Assembly (NCBI GenBank): GCA_036379355.1 | Contig: DASVGV010000127.1 | Span: 1 to 23,947 of the forward strand | Origin: CAJCIY01 sp036379355 | GTDB lineage: Bacteria; Actinomycetota; Actinomycetes; Mycobacteriales; CAJCIY01 | DNA: 23,947 nt | Direction of reading: 5' to 3' | Part shown: positions 1 through 7,200 of the stretch, piece by piece | Numbering within the stretch: the first letter of the stretch is position 1 | Layout: each line of letters opens with the position of its first letter | Notes under the pieces: model-generated | Databases searched by the model: none | Told to the model about the DNA's origin: nothing | The model's input: the letters and a program-made list of their open reading frames with translations, nothing else | Translations under genes and position numbers: made by a program

Positions 1-94
1 CGCACGTACGTCGATCGGGGGTAGGGCTATTCGACATCGCGCTCTCGGCATTGCGCTTTCGGCATCGTCGCGGCGACGAAATCTGGGCGGCCGG
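1..94. other. Left-edge stretch without a supported gene
   Basis: No complete gene is visible here. On the plus strand, frame 1 runs from base 1 to a TAG at 22-24 (R-T-Y-V-D-R-G), so the last codons of a gene entering from the left are possible but cannot be supported. Bases 41-54 and 55-68 are two imperfect copies of a 14-base unit (GCTCTCGGCATTGC and GCTTTCGGCATCGT). A short palindrome, CGTCGCGGCGACG, lies at 66-78. If a plus-strand gene does end at 24, this would be the convergent spacer between it and the minus-strand gene ending at 95. Confidence 0.3.
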
Positions 95-979
95 TCAGTC
101 CGAAGGGATCTGGGCCATCCGCGCGAGTGGACCGGCCGACGCGAGTGTCCTGGCGGCCGGCCGGAGCAGCTCGCGCAGCCGCAGCGACGTCTCGGGCCCG
201 AGGACGCGCCACGGCTCGGCCGACAGCTCGTTGGTGCGGTCCTCCACCTGCTGCCGGGTCAGGCGGCCCTGCTCGGTCAGCGCGCCGTCCGCGGTCAGTT
301 CGCCGCGAGCGACAAGGCGCTCTCGGGCCGCGGCGAAGGCGTCGGCGCTCCAGCCGCGTGAGGTCCGGAGCAGCTCCTCGGTCAGCGACTCCTCGGCCGC
401 GGCGTGGATGACCAGGACCTCGCACGGGTCGGTGCCGTCAGCGGCGAGGAGGGCCACATGCCCGTCGCCGCGCCACTCGCGCAGCAGGGTGGCGTAGTGC
501 CACAGCAGGCGGATCGGGTCGGTAGGCGCGGGGATGTCGGCGTGCGCCGCATAGAGCGGCCGGCCGGCGGCGAGCGGCTCGATGACCGAGACCGCCTGTG
601 CCAGCAGGGTGTTCGCCTCGTCGACGACGGCGCCGTCGGTGCAGATAGGGGCGAGGGTGTCGGCCGCCGCGGCGTACCGGGCCTCGATCATCTGATCGGG
701 GGTGGTGTGTTGCCAGGCCGCGGGTAGGCAGGAGGCGACCAGCGCCGGACAGAAGTTGAAGAACGTCGCGACGACCGGGCCGGCGCCGACGGCGCCGAGC
801 GCCGCGCCGCGGCTGGCGAAGTACTGGGCCCGGCCGGTGAGACCCGCTTCCTCGTACCGTCGGGCGGCGCCGGGGTCGAAGTAGATGAACCCGTGCAGCG
901 TGGTGAGGATGCGGTGCAGCTTGCGGGCGTCGACGGCCGCCTGGTCGGTCACGGACATCCCGGCGGCGTTGACGGTCAT
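95..979 (-). CDS. SCO6745/SalK-like family protein (winged-helix-like C-terminal region)
   Basis: A 294-residue protein that resembles the actinobacterial family named SCO6745 or SalK-like. The N-terminal half is alpha-helical with the stretch ARKLHRILTTLHGFIYFDP near residues 18-36, which I recall as typical of this family. The middle carries WHYATLLREWRGDGHVALL (about residues 155-173). The C-terminal third (W-S-A-D-A-F-A-A-A-R-E-R-L followed by G-E-L-T-x-D-G-x-L-T) looks like a winged helix-turn-helix. The biochemical role is not established to my knowledge; a regulator or small-molecule-binding protein is possible. No signal peptide or membrane segment is visible. The ATG at 979 is supported by a TAGGGT hexamer 6 nt upstream, which gives it its own leaderless promoter although the ATP-grasp gene lies just upstream on the same strand. 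Family membership is from memory; the function is inference. Confidence 0.75.
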   Translation of the reverse strand: MTVNAAGMSVTDQAAVDARKLHRILTTLHGFIYFDPGAARRYEEAGLTGRAQYFASRGAALGAVGAGPVVATFFNFCPALVASCLPAAWQHTTPDQMIEARYAAAADTLAPICTDGAVVDEANTLLAQAVSVIEPLAAGRPLYAAHADIPAPTDPIRLLWHYATLLREWRGDGHVALLAADGTDPCEVLVIHAAAEESLTEELLRTSRGWSADAFAAARERLVARGELTADGALTEQGRLTRQQVEDRTNELSAEPWRVLGPETSLRLRELLRPAARTLASAGPLARMAQIPSD

Positions 980-985
980 GCCCGG

Positions 986-991
986 ACCCTA
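986..991 (-). promoter_or_regulatory. -10 element (TAGGGT), leaderless promoter
   Basis: On the minus strand TAGGGT is followed by 6 nt (CCGGGC) and then the ATG at 979. This places the transcription start at or next to the A of the start codon. No Shine-Dalgarno sequence precedes the ATG. No clear -35 is visible, which is common for actinobacterial promoters. Confidence 0.55.
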
Positions 992-1028
992 GCCATGCCT
1001 CGGGGTCGGCCGGCGACCGACCGTTGGG

Positions 1029-2312
1029 CTACGCGTAGACCACCCGCAGCGTCCGCCGGACCCGGCCGATGATGTCCTGCACGTGGTCATGGCTCGCAGC
1101 GAGGCCGTGCACGGCGACGACGTACGACTGCGAGCCGTCCCGCCAGTCCAGGAGATCACCGGGACGCCGGTTCAGCGTGACGTCGCGGACGCCGGTGACC
1201 TGGGACGCCTCGGTCAGGCCGGCGACCGAGGCGAGCGCCCGAGCCGACGTGGGCGGTTGCACGAAGAACGAGAAGGCGACCCCCTCGGCCGGCAGCGGGC
1301 CGCCGGCGCTCACGGGTCGGCCGAACGCGGCGTCGGCGACAGCGCGGAGCAGGGAGCAGCCGGTGGCCCGCTCGACCGCCACCGGGATGCCACCTCCGCC
1401 CAGCCGGCCGTTGACCTCGATGACGCGTGGTCCGGCAGAGGTGAGCTTGATCTCCGTGTGCAGTCCACCGACCCGGACGCCCAGGGCGCGGACGGCCCGC
1501 TCCGCCAGGTCCAGCACCTGCGCCAGCAGCGGCTCCTGCAGGGTGGAAGGGACGAAGTTGCCGGTCTCTCGGAATGCCTCGGCCAGCGGCAGCTTCCCGG
1601 TCACGGCGACAGGGCAGATCCCGTCGACGCCGGCGACACTCTCGACGGAGACGTAGTCCGCGACCGGGCGTGCGCGCCGCGGCCACCCGTCGGGCAGGTA
1701 CTCCTCGATGACGAGGTCGACGTCGGCGCCGCCGGACCGTTCTTCGACCGCATGCAACGCTTCCCGCAACGCGGGTGAGTCGGCCACCCGATAGGTGTCG
1801 CGGCTCGCTGCTCCCGACTGCGGCTTGAGCACCGCCGGAAACCGCACGGAGTCGAGGACGTCGCGAAGCAGGGACTCGCCGCACGGGATCCGCACGGCCC
1901 GGTTCCCGGGCACGGGAATCCCGGCCGCCTGCAAGGCAGCGCGTTGGGCGGACTTGTCGTTGAGCCGCAGCGCGGTCTCGGCCGTATGGAACGGAAGTCC
2001 CATCTCGGCAGCGACCAGCGCGGTCGACTCGAGCTGGTCGTCGCTCAGGGCAACGATCCCGTCCGGGGCCAGTTCCGCGAGCGCCCGCGCGGCGTCGCCC
2101 GGACCCTTGCCGGTGACGTCCACGACCTCGCCGAGTCGCCTGAGCAGCTGCAGCGAGCTGTCGGTGCCGGCCACCGCCCGGTCCACCACCCAGATCGTCC
2201 GCCAGGATCCCTGCCCCTTGGCGATGACCCGCAGCGGCGCGACAGCCTGCGGGTGATAGCGAACCGCCAGTCGGGGCAGCGCGCCGCCGGGTCCGCGATC
2301 AGTGCTCACCAT
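1029..2312 (-). CDS. ATP-grasp domain protein (carboxylate-amine/thiol ligase type)
   Basis: A 427-residue ATP-grasp enzyme. Such enzymes use ATP to make an acyl phosphate and join a carboxylate to an amine, thiol or similar acceptor; biotin carboxylase and the L-amino-acid ligases share the fold. Visible features are the N-terminal Rossmann-like part with DGIVALSDD (84-92), the pair Asn118-Asp119-Lys120, the ATP-binding lysine in FPAVLKPQSGA (Lys163), the hinge acids in VIEEYLPDG (Glu203-Glu204), the segment TGKLPLAEAFRETGNFVPS, and the metal-ligand block GGLHTEIKL...RVIEVNGRLGGGGIP (Glu287, Glu299, Asn301, Arg303). The catalytic set looks complete. It starts 49 bp after metB on the same strand with no obvious terminator, so co-transcription with metB is likely and an amino-acid or thiol substrate is plausible. 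A second possible start is the GTG at the next codon. Substrate unknown. Confidence 0.85.
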   Translation of the reverse strand: MVSTDRGPGGALPRLAVRYHPQAVAPLRVIAKGQGSWRTIWVVDRAVAGTDSSLQLLRRLGEVVDVTGKGPGDAARALAELAPDGIVALSDDQLESTALVAAEMGLPFHTAETALRLNDKSAQRAALQAAGIPVPGNRAVRIPCGESLLRDVLDSVRFPAVLKPQSGAASRDTYRVADSPALREALHAVEERSGGADVDLVIEEYLPDGWPRRARPVADYVSVESVAGVDGICPVAVTGKLPLAEAFRETGNFVPSTLQEPLLAQVLDLAERAVRALGVRVGGLHTEIKLTSAGPRVIEVNGRLGGGGIPVAVERATGCSLLRAVADAAFGRPVSAGGPLPAEGVAFSFFVQPPTSARALASVAGLTEASQVTGVRDVTLNRRPGDLLDWRDGSQSYVVAVHGLAASHDHVQDIIGRVRRTLRVVYA

Positions 2313-2361
2313 TTCGTCATCTCGAGTGCTGTCCCCCTCCTGGACGTCGCCGCTGACCCGG

Positions 2362-3504
2362 CTACGTCAGTGCCAGGGCCGCGGCCAGGTCGTCCAGCAG
2401 GTCGTCGGCGGTCTCCAGGCCGACCGACAGCCGAACGAGGTCGGCCGGCACCTCGAGCGCCGACCCCGCGACCGAGGCATGCGTCATGCGGGCGGGGTGC
2501 TCGACGAGCGACTCCACCCCGCCGAGCGACTCGCCGAGGGTGAACACCGACAGCGCCGCGCACACGTCGAGCGCGGCCTGCTCCCCGCCGGCCAGCCGGA
2601 ACGAGACCATGCCGCCGAAGTCGCGCATCTGCCGGGCCGCCACGTCGTGGCCGGGATGGGTGGGCAGGCCGGGCCAGAGCACCTGCGCGACAGCCGGATG
2701 CGCGGAGAGCGCGGTCGCCACCAGCCGGGCGTTCGCGCAGTGCCGGTCCATCCGTACGCCGAGGGTCTTGATGCCGCGCAGTACGAGGAAGCAGTCGAAC
2801 GGGCCGGGCACCGCGCCCATCGCGTTCTGGTGGAACGCGAGCCGCTCCCCCAGCTCGGCGTCCGCCACGACCAGCCCCCCGCCGACCACGTCGGAGTGGC
2901 CGCCGAGGTACTTCGTCGTCGAGTGCACGACGACGTCCGCGCCGAGGGACAGCGGCTGCTGGAGGTACGGCGACGCGAAGGTGTTGTCCACCACGAACAG
3001 CGCGCCGGCCGCCCGCGCGAGCCCGGAGACCGCGGCGAGATCGGCGACTCCCAGCAGCGGGTTGGACGGCGTCTCGCACCAGATCACCTTGGTACGAGCG
3101 GTGATCGCCGCCGCGACCGCGTCGGGGTCGGACATGCGGGCCGGCGTGAACGTGATCCCCCAGCGGGCGCAGACCTGCGCGAACAGCCGGTAGGTGCCGC
3201 CGTACGCGTCGTCCGGGACGACCGCGTGGTCTCCGGGCGCCAACACGGTCCGCAGCAGGCAGTCCTCGGCGGCCAGGCCGGACGCGAATGCCAGGGCACG
3301 CGCGCCACCCTCCAGCGCGGCGAGGCACTGCTCCAGCGCGTCACGGGTCGGGTTCGCCGAGCGGCTGTACTCGTACCCCGACCGCAGGCCGCCCACCCCG
3401 TCCTGCGCGAAGGTCGATGTCGCATAGATCGGCACGTTCACCGCGCCGGTGCGCGGATCGGGCTCCTGCCCGGCGTGGATGGCGAGCGTCTCGAAGCCGG
3501 GCAT
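2362..3504 (-). CDS. metB: Cystathionine gamma-synthase
   Basis: A 380-residue PLP enzyme of the Cys/Met metabolism family, the usual length. It condenses an O-acylated homoserine with cysteine to cystathionine, the entry of cysteine sulfur into methionine. Visible motifs are the N-terminal F-E-T-L-A-I-H-A-G, the Y-S-R-S-A-N-P-T-R phosphate-binding block (46-54), D-N-T-F-A-S-P-Y (173-180) and the PLP lysine in V-H-S-T-T-K-Y-L-G-G-H-S-D (Lys198). The start is the ATG at 3504: it gives the family N-terminus and has TAGCCT 7 nt upstream. Longer upstream reading frames are antisense to pncB. It is divergent from pncB and followed after 49 bp by the ATP-grasp gene. Cystathionine gamma-lyase and O-acetylhomoserine sulfhydrylase are close relatives; gamma-synthase is preferred from overall similarity and the shared region with cbs. 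Confidence 0.9.
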   Translation of the reverse strand: MPGFETLAIHAGQEPDPRTGAVNVPIYATSTFAQDGVGGLRSGYEYSRSANPTRDALEQCLAALEGGARALAFASGLAAEDCLLRTVLAPGDHAVVPDDAYGGTYRLFAQVCARWGITFTPARMSDPDAVAAAITARTKVIWCETPSNPLLGVADLAAVSGLARAAGALFVVDNTFASPYLQQPLSLGADVVVHSTTKYLGGHSDVVGGGLVVADAELGERLAFHQNAMGAVPGPFDCFLVLRGIKTLGVRMDRHCANARLVATALSAHPAVAQVLWPGLPTHPGHDVAARQMRDFGGMVSFRLAGGEQAALDVCAALSVFTLGESLGGVESLVEHPARMTHASVAGSALEVPADLVRLSVGLETADDLLDDLAAALALT

Positions 3505-3511
3505 GGCTGAG

Positions 3512-3517
3512 AGGCTA
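3512..3517 (-). promoter_or_regulatory. -10 element (TAGCCT), leaderless metB promoter
   Basis: On the minus strand TAGCCT is followed by 7 nt (CTCAGCC) and the metB ATG. It lies inside the 18-bp gap between the divergent metB and pncB starts, so the pncB leader overlaps it. No Shine-Dalgarno sequence is seen for metB. Confidence 0.55.
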
Positions 3518-3522
3518 GCGAG

Positions 3523-4800
3523 GTGACCACGGCCGCCCTGCTCACCGACCGGTACGAGCTCACGATGCTGGACGGCCTGATCGCCGCGAGCCGGCACGAG
3601 CAGCCCGCGGTGTTCTCCTCGTTCGCGCGCCGGCTGCCGCGGGGGCGGCGGTACGGCGTGGTGGCGGGCACCGGCCGGCTCGTCCCGATGGTCGCGGACC
3701 TCCGGTTCGACGACGCCGCCGTCGACTGGCTCCGGCGCGAGGACGTGGTCTCGGCGCAGACCGGGGAGTTCCTGCGCGGCTTCCGTTTCTCCGGCGACGT
3801 CGAGGGCTACGCCGAGGGCGAGCCGTACGTCGCGGGCTCGCCGCTGCTCACCGTGCGCGGCCCGCTCGGCGAGTGCCTGGTCCTCGAGACGCTGGTCCTG
3901 TCGGTGCTGAACCACGACAGCGCGGTCGCGGCGGCCGCCGCGCGGATGCACTGCGCCGCCCGCGGCCGGCCGCTCATCGAGATGGGCGCGCGCCGGACCC
4001 ACGAACAGGCCGGCGTCGACGCGGCCCGCGCCGCCTGGCTCTGCGGCTTCGATGCCACCAGCGACCTGGAGGCCGGCGCGCGCTACGGCATCCCGACCAC
4101 CGGCACGGCGGCGCACGCCTTCGTGCTCGCCTTCCCCACTGAGGCGGACGCGTTCGCCGCGCAGATCCGCACGCAGGGTCTCGGCACGACGCTGCTCGTG
4201 GACACGTACGACATCGACGAGGGCATCCGTACGGCCGTGCGCGTCGCCGGGCCGGGACTCGACGCGATCCGGATCGACAGCGGGCCGGCCGCGGAGGGGG
4301 CACGGCGCGCCCGCGCCCTGCTGGACTCCCTCGGTGCGACCTCGACCCGGATCGTGCTGACCGGCGACCTCGACGAGTTCGTGATCACCGAGCTGGCCGG
4401 GGCGCCCGCGGACGCGTACGGCGTCGGCACCCAGCTCTCGACCGGCAGCGGGCGGCCGACGGCGGGGCTCGTCTACAAGCTCGTCGAGACGGGCGGCCAC
4501 CCGGTCGCGAAGCTGTCGGAGGGGAAGGCGGACCCGGGGGGCGCGCGGCGCGCCTGGCGCCGCACCGTCGACGGGCGGGCGACCGAGGAGGTCGTGCTCC
4601 CCGACGGGGCCGAGCCGCCTGCGGGACCGGGAACCCTGCGACCACTGACCGTGCCGTACCTGACGGGCGGCGAGCCGGTCGCGTTGCCGACGCTCGCGGA
4701 GAGCCGGGCACACCACCTCCGGGCGCGCGCCGAGCTGCCCGCCGACGCGCTTCTCGTGGCAGGCGGACCCGAGGCGTTGCCCCTCGTACCACCCCTCTGA
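3523..4800 (+). CDS. pncB: Nicotinate phosphoribosyltransferase
   Basis: A 425-residue enzyme of NAD salvage that makes nicotinate mononucleotide from nicotinate and PRPP, with ATP hydrolysis coupled in this family. Visible blocks are the N-terminal L-L-T-D-R-Y-E-L-T-M-L (6-16), F-S-S-F-A-R-R-L-P (31-39), I-E-M-G-A-R-R-T-H-E-Q (152-162), T-T-G-T-A-A-H-A-F (192-200) whose His198 fits the histidine phosphorylated in characterised members, L-V-D-T-Y-D, I-R-I-D-S-G and L-T-G-D-L-D-E. The GTG start is needed to keep the T-D-R-Y-E-L-T-M block and has a purine-rich GAGAGG 8 nt upstream. The length agrees with actinobacterial homologues. Its promoter must lie in or over the first codons of metB. It ends in a hairpin-rich region facing cbs. 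Confidence 0.93.
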   Translation: MTTAALLTDRYELTMLDGLIAASRHEQPAVFSSFARRLPRGRRYGVVAGTGRLVPMVADLRFDDAAVDWLRREDVVSAQTGEFLRGFRFSGDVEGYAEGEPYVAGSPLLTVRGPLGECLVLETLVLSVLNHDSAVAAAAARMHCAARGRPLIEMGARRTHEQAGVDAARAAWLCGFDATSDLEAGARYGIPTTGTAAHAFVLAFPTEADAFAAQIRTQGLGTTLLVDTYDIDEGIRTAVRVAGPGLDAIRIDSGPAAEGARRARALLDSLGATSTRIVLTGDLDEFVITELAGAPADAYGVGTQLSTGSGRPTAGLVYKLVETGGHPVAKLSEGKADPGGARRAWRRTVDGRATEEVVLPDGAEPPAGPGTLRPLTVPYLTGGEPVALPTLAESRAHHLRARAELPADALLVAGGPEALPLVPPL

Positions 4801-4828
4801 GGGTTAGAGTCGCCTCCAAGTGGCTGGC

Positions 4829-4881
4829 GTGCGCCGGCTGCGGCGCACGGGGGCCCCGGCCGCGGAGGGTGCGGCCGGGCC
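4829..4881 (+). terminator. Two consecutive GC-rich hairpins after pncB
   Basis: The first hairpin starts 28 nt after the pncB stop. GTGCGCCG (4829-4836) and CGGCGCAC (4841-4848) form a perfect 8-bp stem with a 4-nt loop. The second follows at once: GGCCCCGGCCGC (4852-4863) pairs with GCGGCCGGGCC (4871-4881) with one bulged C and a 7-nt loop. There is no U-tract, as is usual for high-GC actinobacterial terminators, so the terminator role is inference. Confidence 0.5.
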
Positions 4882-4909
4882 TCCTGTGCGACTTCGACCC
4901 CATCCCCCT

Positions 4910-4976
4910 CCCGCCGAGATGCGTCCCTGTGCCACATCTCGTCGCCCACGGCGTGCTTTTGCCGCATCTCGGCGGG
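4910..4976. repeat. 14-bp perfect inverted repeat in the pncB/cbs convergent spacer
   Basis: CCCGCCGAGATGCG at 4910-4923 and its exact reverse complement at 4963-4976 flank a 39-nt loop. Inside the loop a degenerate second copy (ACATCTCG, 4934-4941) resembles the right arm. A palindrome CCCCGTACGGGG at 5007-5018 sits just before the cbs stop. The site lies between the 3' ends of convergent genes, where bidirectional terminators and dispersed palindromic elements are both found. Confidence 0.5.
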
Positions 4977-5020
4977 ATCGGGGCGGGCTTTCGTACGGAC
5001 GCGGGTCCCCGTACGGGGGG

Positions 5021-6385
5021 TCAGCGGGCGGCGAGGTAGCCGAGCAGGTCCTGCCGGGTGATGACGCCGCTCGGGCGGCCGTCGGTGTTCACGACCGCGG
5101 CGCCGGCGTGCTCGAGCGCGTGCAGCGCCGCGCTGACCGGCTCGCCGGCGCCGATGGACGGCAGCGGCGGCGACATGTGCTTCTCCAGCGGGTCCGCGAG
5201 CTGTGCGGTGCCGGTGAACAGCTCGTCGAGCAGGTTGCGCTCGATGATCGAGCCGACCACCTCGGCCGCCATCACCGGCGGCTCGTGCTGCACCACCGGC
5301 AGCTGCGAGACGCCGTACTCGCGCAGGATGTCGATCGCCTCGCGCACGGTCTCGACGGGGTGGACGTGGACGAGCTGCGGCAGGACGGAACCCTTGCGTG
5401 CCAGCACATCCGCGACGGTGTCCTCGGCCGAGCCGCGGTCGAGGAAGCCGTAGTCGGCCATCCAGTCGTCGTTGAAGATCTTCGACAGGTAACCGCGCCC
5501 GCCGTCAGGCAGCAGCACCACGACGAGAGCGTCGTCCGGCAGGTCGCGGGCGACCTCGACCGCCGCCACGACCGCCATGCCGCAGGAACCGCCGACCAGC
5601 AGTCCCTCCTCGCGCGCGAGCCGCCGGGTCATGACGAACGCGTCCCGGTCGGACACCGCGACGATCCGGTCGGGGACGGTCCTGTCGTACGTCTGCGGCC
5701 AGAAGTCCTCGCCCACGCCCTCGACGAGGTACGGCCGGCCCGTACCGCCGCTGTAGACCGACCCCTCCGGGTCCGCTCCGACGACCTGCACCGGCCCCTG
5801 CTCCTTGAGGTAGCGGCCGACCCCCGAGATCGTGCCCCCGGTGCCGACGCCCGCGACGAAATGCGTCACGCGGCCGTCGGTCTGCGCCCAGATCTCGGGC
5901 CCGGTGGTCTCGTAGTGCGAGCGCGGGTTGTCCGGGTTCGCGTACTGGTCGGGCTTCCAGCCGCCCGGCCGCTCGCGCGCCAGCCGGTCGGACACCGAGT
6001 AGTACGACTCGGGGTGCTCCGGCGGCACGGCCGTCGGGCAGACGACGACCTCCGCGCCGTACGCCCGCAGCACGTCGACCTTGTCCTGCGACACCTTGTC
6101 GGGGCAGACGAACACGCAGTGGTAGCCGCGCCGCTGGGCGACGAGCGCCAGGCCGATGCCGGTGTTGCCGCTGGTCGGCTCCACGATCGTGCCGCCGGGG
6201 CGCAGCGCGCCGGACCGCTCGGCGGCGTCGATCATGCGGGTGGCGATGCGGTCCTTGACCGAGCCGCCCGGGTTCAGGTACTCGACCTTGGCGGCGACCG
6301 TGGCACCGATACCGTCGGTGACCGACGAGAGCCGGACCAGCGGCGTGTGGCCGATGAGGTCCAGGACGCTGTCGTGGATCTGCAC
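5021..6385 (-). CDS. cbs: Cystathionine beta-synthase with C-terminal CBS pair
   Basis: PLP enzyme that condenses serine with homocysteine to cystathionine, the first step of reverse transsulfuration. From the chosen start it has 454 residues. The fold-type II catalytic domain (about 1-320) shows S-V-L-D-L-I-G-H-T-P-L-V-R-L, the PLP lysine in N-P-G-G-S-V-K-D-R (Lys44), E-P-T-S-G-N-T-G-I-G-L, and the phosphate loop G-V-G-T-G-G-T-I-S-G-V-G-R-Y-L. Two CBS motifs follow (about 330-454), as in mycobacterial Cbs. No haem-binding N-terminal extension is present. I prefer the GTG at 6385 over the GTG at 6403: it gives the family N-terminus and has TAGGCT 7 nt upstream with no Shine-Dalgarno, whereas 6403 lacks both. 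It lies convergent to pncB and divergent from the SGNH pair. A plain O-acetylserine sulfhydrylase is less likely because of the CBS pair. Confidence 0.92.
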   Translation of the reverse strand: MQIHDSVLDLIGHTPLVRLSSVTDGIGATVAAKVEYLNPGGSVKDRIATRMIDAAERSGALRPGGTIVEPTSGNTGIGLALVAQRRGYHCVFVCPDKVSQDKVDVLRAYGAEVVVCPTAVPPEHPESYYSVSDRLARERPGGWKPDQYANPDNPRSHYETTGPEIWAQTDGRVTHFVAGVGTGGTISGVGRYLKEQGPVQVVGADPEGSVYSGGTGRPYLVEGVGEDFWPQTYDRTVPDRIVAVSDRDAFVMTRRLAREEGLLVGGSCGMAVVAAVEVARDLPDDALVVVLLPDGGRGYLSKIFNDDWMADYGFLDRGSAEDTVADVLARKGSVLPQLVHVHPVETVREAIDILREYGVSQLPVVQHEPPVMAAEVVGSIIERNLLDELFTGTAQLADPLEKHMSPPLPSIGAGEPVSAALHALEHAGAAVVNTDGRPSGVITRQDLLGYLAAR

Positions 6386-6392
6386 GGCGCCG

Positions 6393-6398
6393 AGCCTA
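6393..6398 (-). promoter_or_regulatory. -10 element (TAGGCT), leaderless cbs promoter
   Basis: On the minus strand TAGGCT is followed by 7 nt (CGGCGCC) and the GTG at 6385. This spacing is the basis for preferring 6385 as the cbs start; the upstream GTG at 6403 would lie before the promoter. Confidence 0.5.
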
Positions 6399-6435
6399 TG
6401 CACAGGTCGCGGCGCGGGGACGGGAGGAGCGGGCG

Positions 6436-7200
6436 GTGCGGCGGGCTGCGGTGAGGGGGTCGGTGCTGGCCGGCGCGGCGGCGGGGCTCGGCGGTCTCGG
6501 CTACCGCCTGGCCCACCTGCTGGCCGCCCAGGGAGCCGCCGCCGACGGGCGGGTCCGGCCGTACGTCACCGCGGCGCCGCCTATCCGGGAGTTCTACGGC
6601 GACCCGGCCGACCCGCCGCTCACCCTCGCCGTGCTGGGCGACTCGTCGGCGCAGGGCGTGGGCGTCGCCGACTTCGACGACAGCCTCGGCGGCTGGCTCG
6701 GGCAGCATCTGGCGGCGCGCGGACGGTACGTCCGCGTGCTGTGCGTCGCCGAGAACGGCACCCGCGCCGAGCATCTCGACGAGCAGGTCTCCCGCGTGCT
6801 CCCGGAGCGGCCCGGCCTCGTCGCGATCTCGACCGGCGTGAACGACGTGCGGAATCGCTCGAACCCGTGGCGGGCGGCGCGGACCCTCGGGGCCGCGGTC
6901 GCCCGGCTCCGCGCGGGCGGCGCGACGGTCGTCGTCGGGACGACGCCGTACCTGGGCGTCCTGCGCCTCGTCGACCAGCCCCTGCGCGCCATCGGGCACC
7001 GGTGTTCGGTGCTGCTCGAACGCGAGCAGCTGCGAGCGGTGAGCGCCGCGGGCGGGACACCGGTGGCCCTGGGCCGGCTGCTCACGCCGCTCTTCGACGC
7101 CGACCTGTCGAACTTCGCGGCCGACGGGTTCCATCCCTCGCGCCACGGCTACGCGCTCATCGGCGAGCACATGCTTCCGGCGTTACTGTCAGGTCTGTGA
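6436..7200 (+). CDS. SGNH/GDSL-family hydrolase (first of tandem pair)
   Basis: A 254-residue serine esterase of the SGNH family. Visible features are an N-terminal hydrophobic Ala/Gly-rich segment (about 8-33, likely signal peptide or membrane anchor), block I L-A-V-L-G-D-S-S-A-Q-G with nucleophile Ser70, an Asn in block III I-S-T-G-V-N-D-V (Asn136), and the block V pair D-G-F-H-P-S with Asp230 and His233. The catalytic residues are all present. The GTG start has GGGAGGAG (6422-6429) 6 nt upstream. M. tuberculosis Rv1075c, an exported GDSL-like esterase near cbs, is a likely counterpart. The natural substrate is unknown; an acyl or acetyl ester outside the membrane is the likely class. The last codons overlap the next paralogue by 4 bases. 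Confidence 0.88.
   Translation: MRRAAVRGSVLAGAAAGLGGLGYRLAHLLAAQGAAADGRVRPYVTAAPPIREFYGDPADPPLTLAVLGDSSAQGVGVADFDDSLGGWLGQHLAARGRYVRVLCVAENGTRAEHLDEQVSRVLPERPGLVAISTGVNDVRNRSNPWRAARTLGAAVARLRAGGATVVVGTTPYLGVLRLVDQPLRAIGHRCSVLLEREQLRAVSAAGGTPVALGRLLTPLFDADLSNFAADGFHPSRHGYALIGEHMLPALLSGL

Noticed and set aside
2362..4716. A 784-residue open frame that would fuse metB to an upstream protein
   Set aside because: The upstream 404 residues are antisense to pncB and show no family features. The metB start at 3504 has its own -10.
4806..4912. A frame after pncB reading W-L-A-C-A-G-C-G-A-R...C-D-F-D, like a small zinc ribbon
   Set aside because: It has no ATG or GTG start and only one C-x-x-C pair. 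The bases form terminator-like hairpins, and the cysteine pattern is probably chance. The TAGAGT at 4805-4810 leads to a GTG in a different frame with no protein-like sequence.
4820..6454. A 544-residue plus-strand open frame opposite cbs
   Set aside because: It is the antisense shadow of cbs, very rich in Arg, Asp and Val, and resembles no family.
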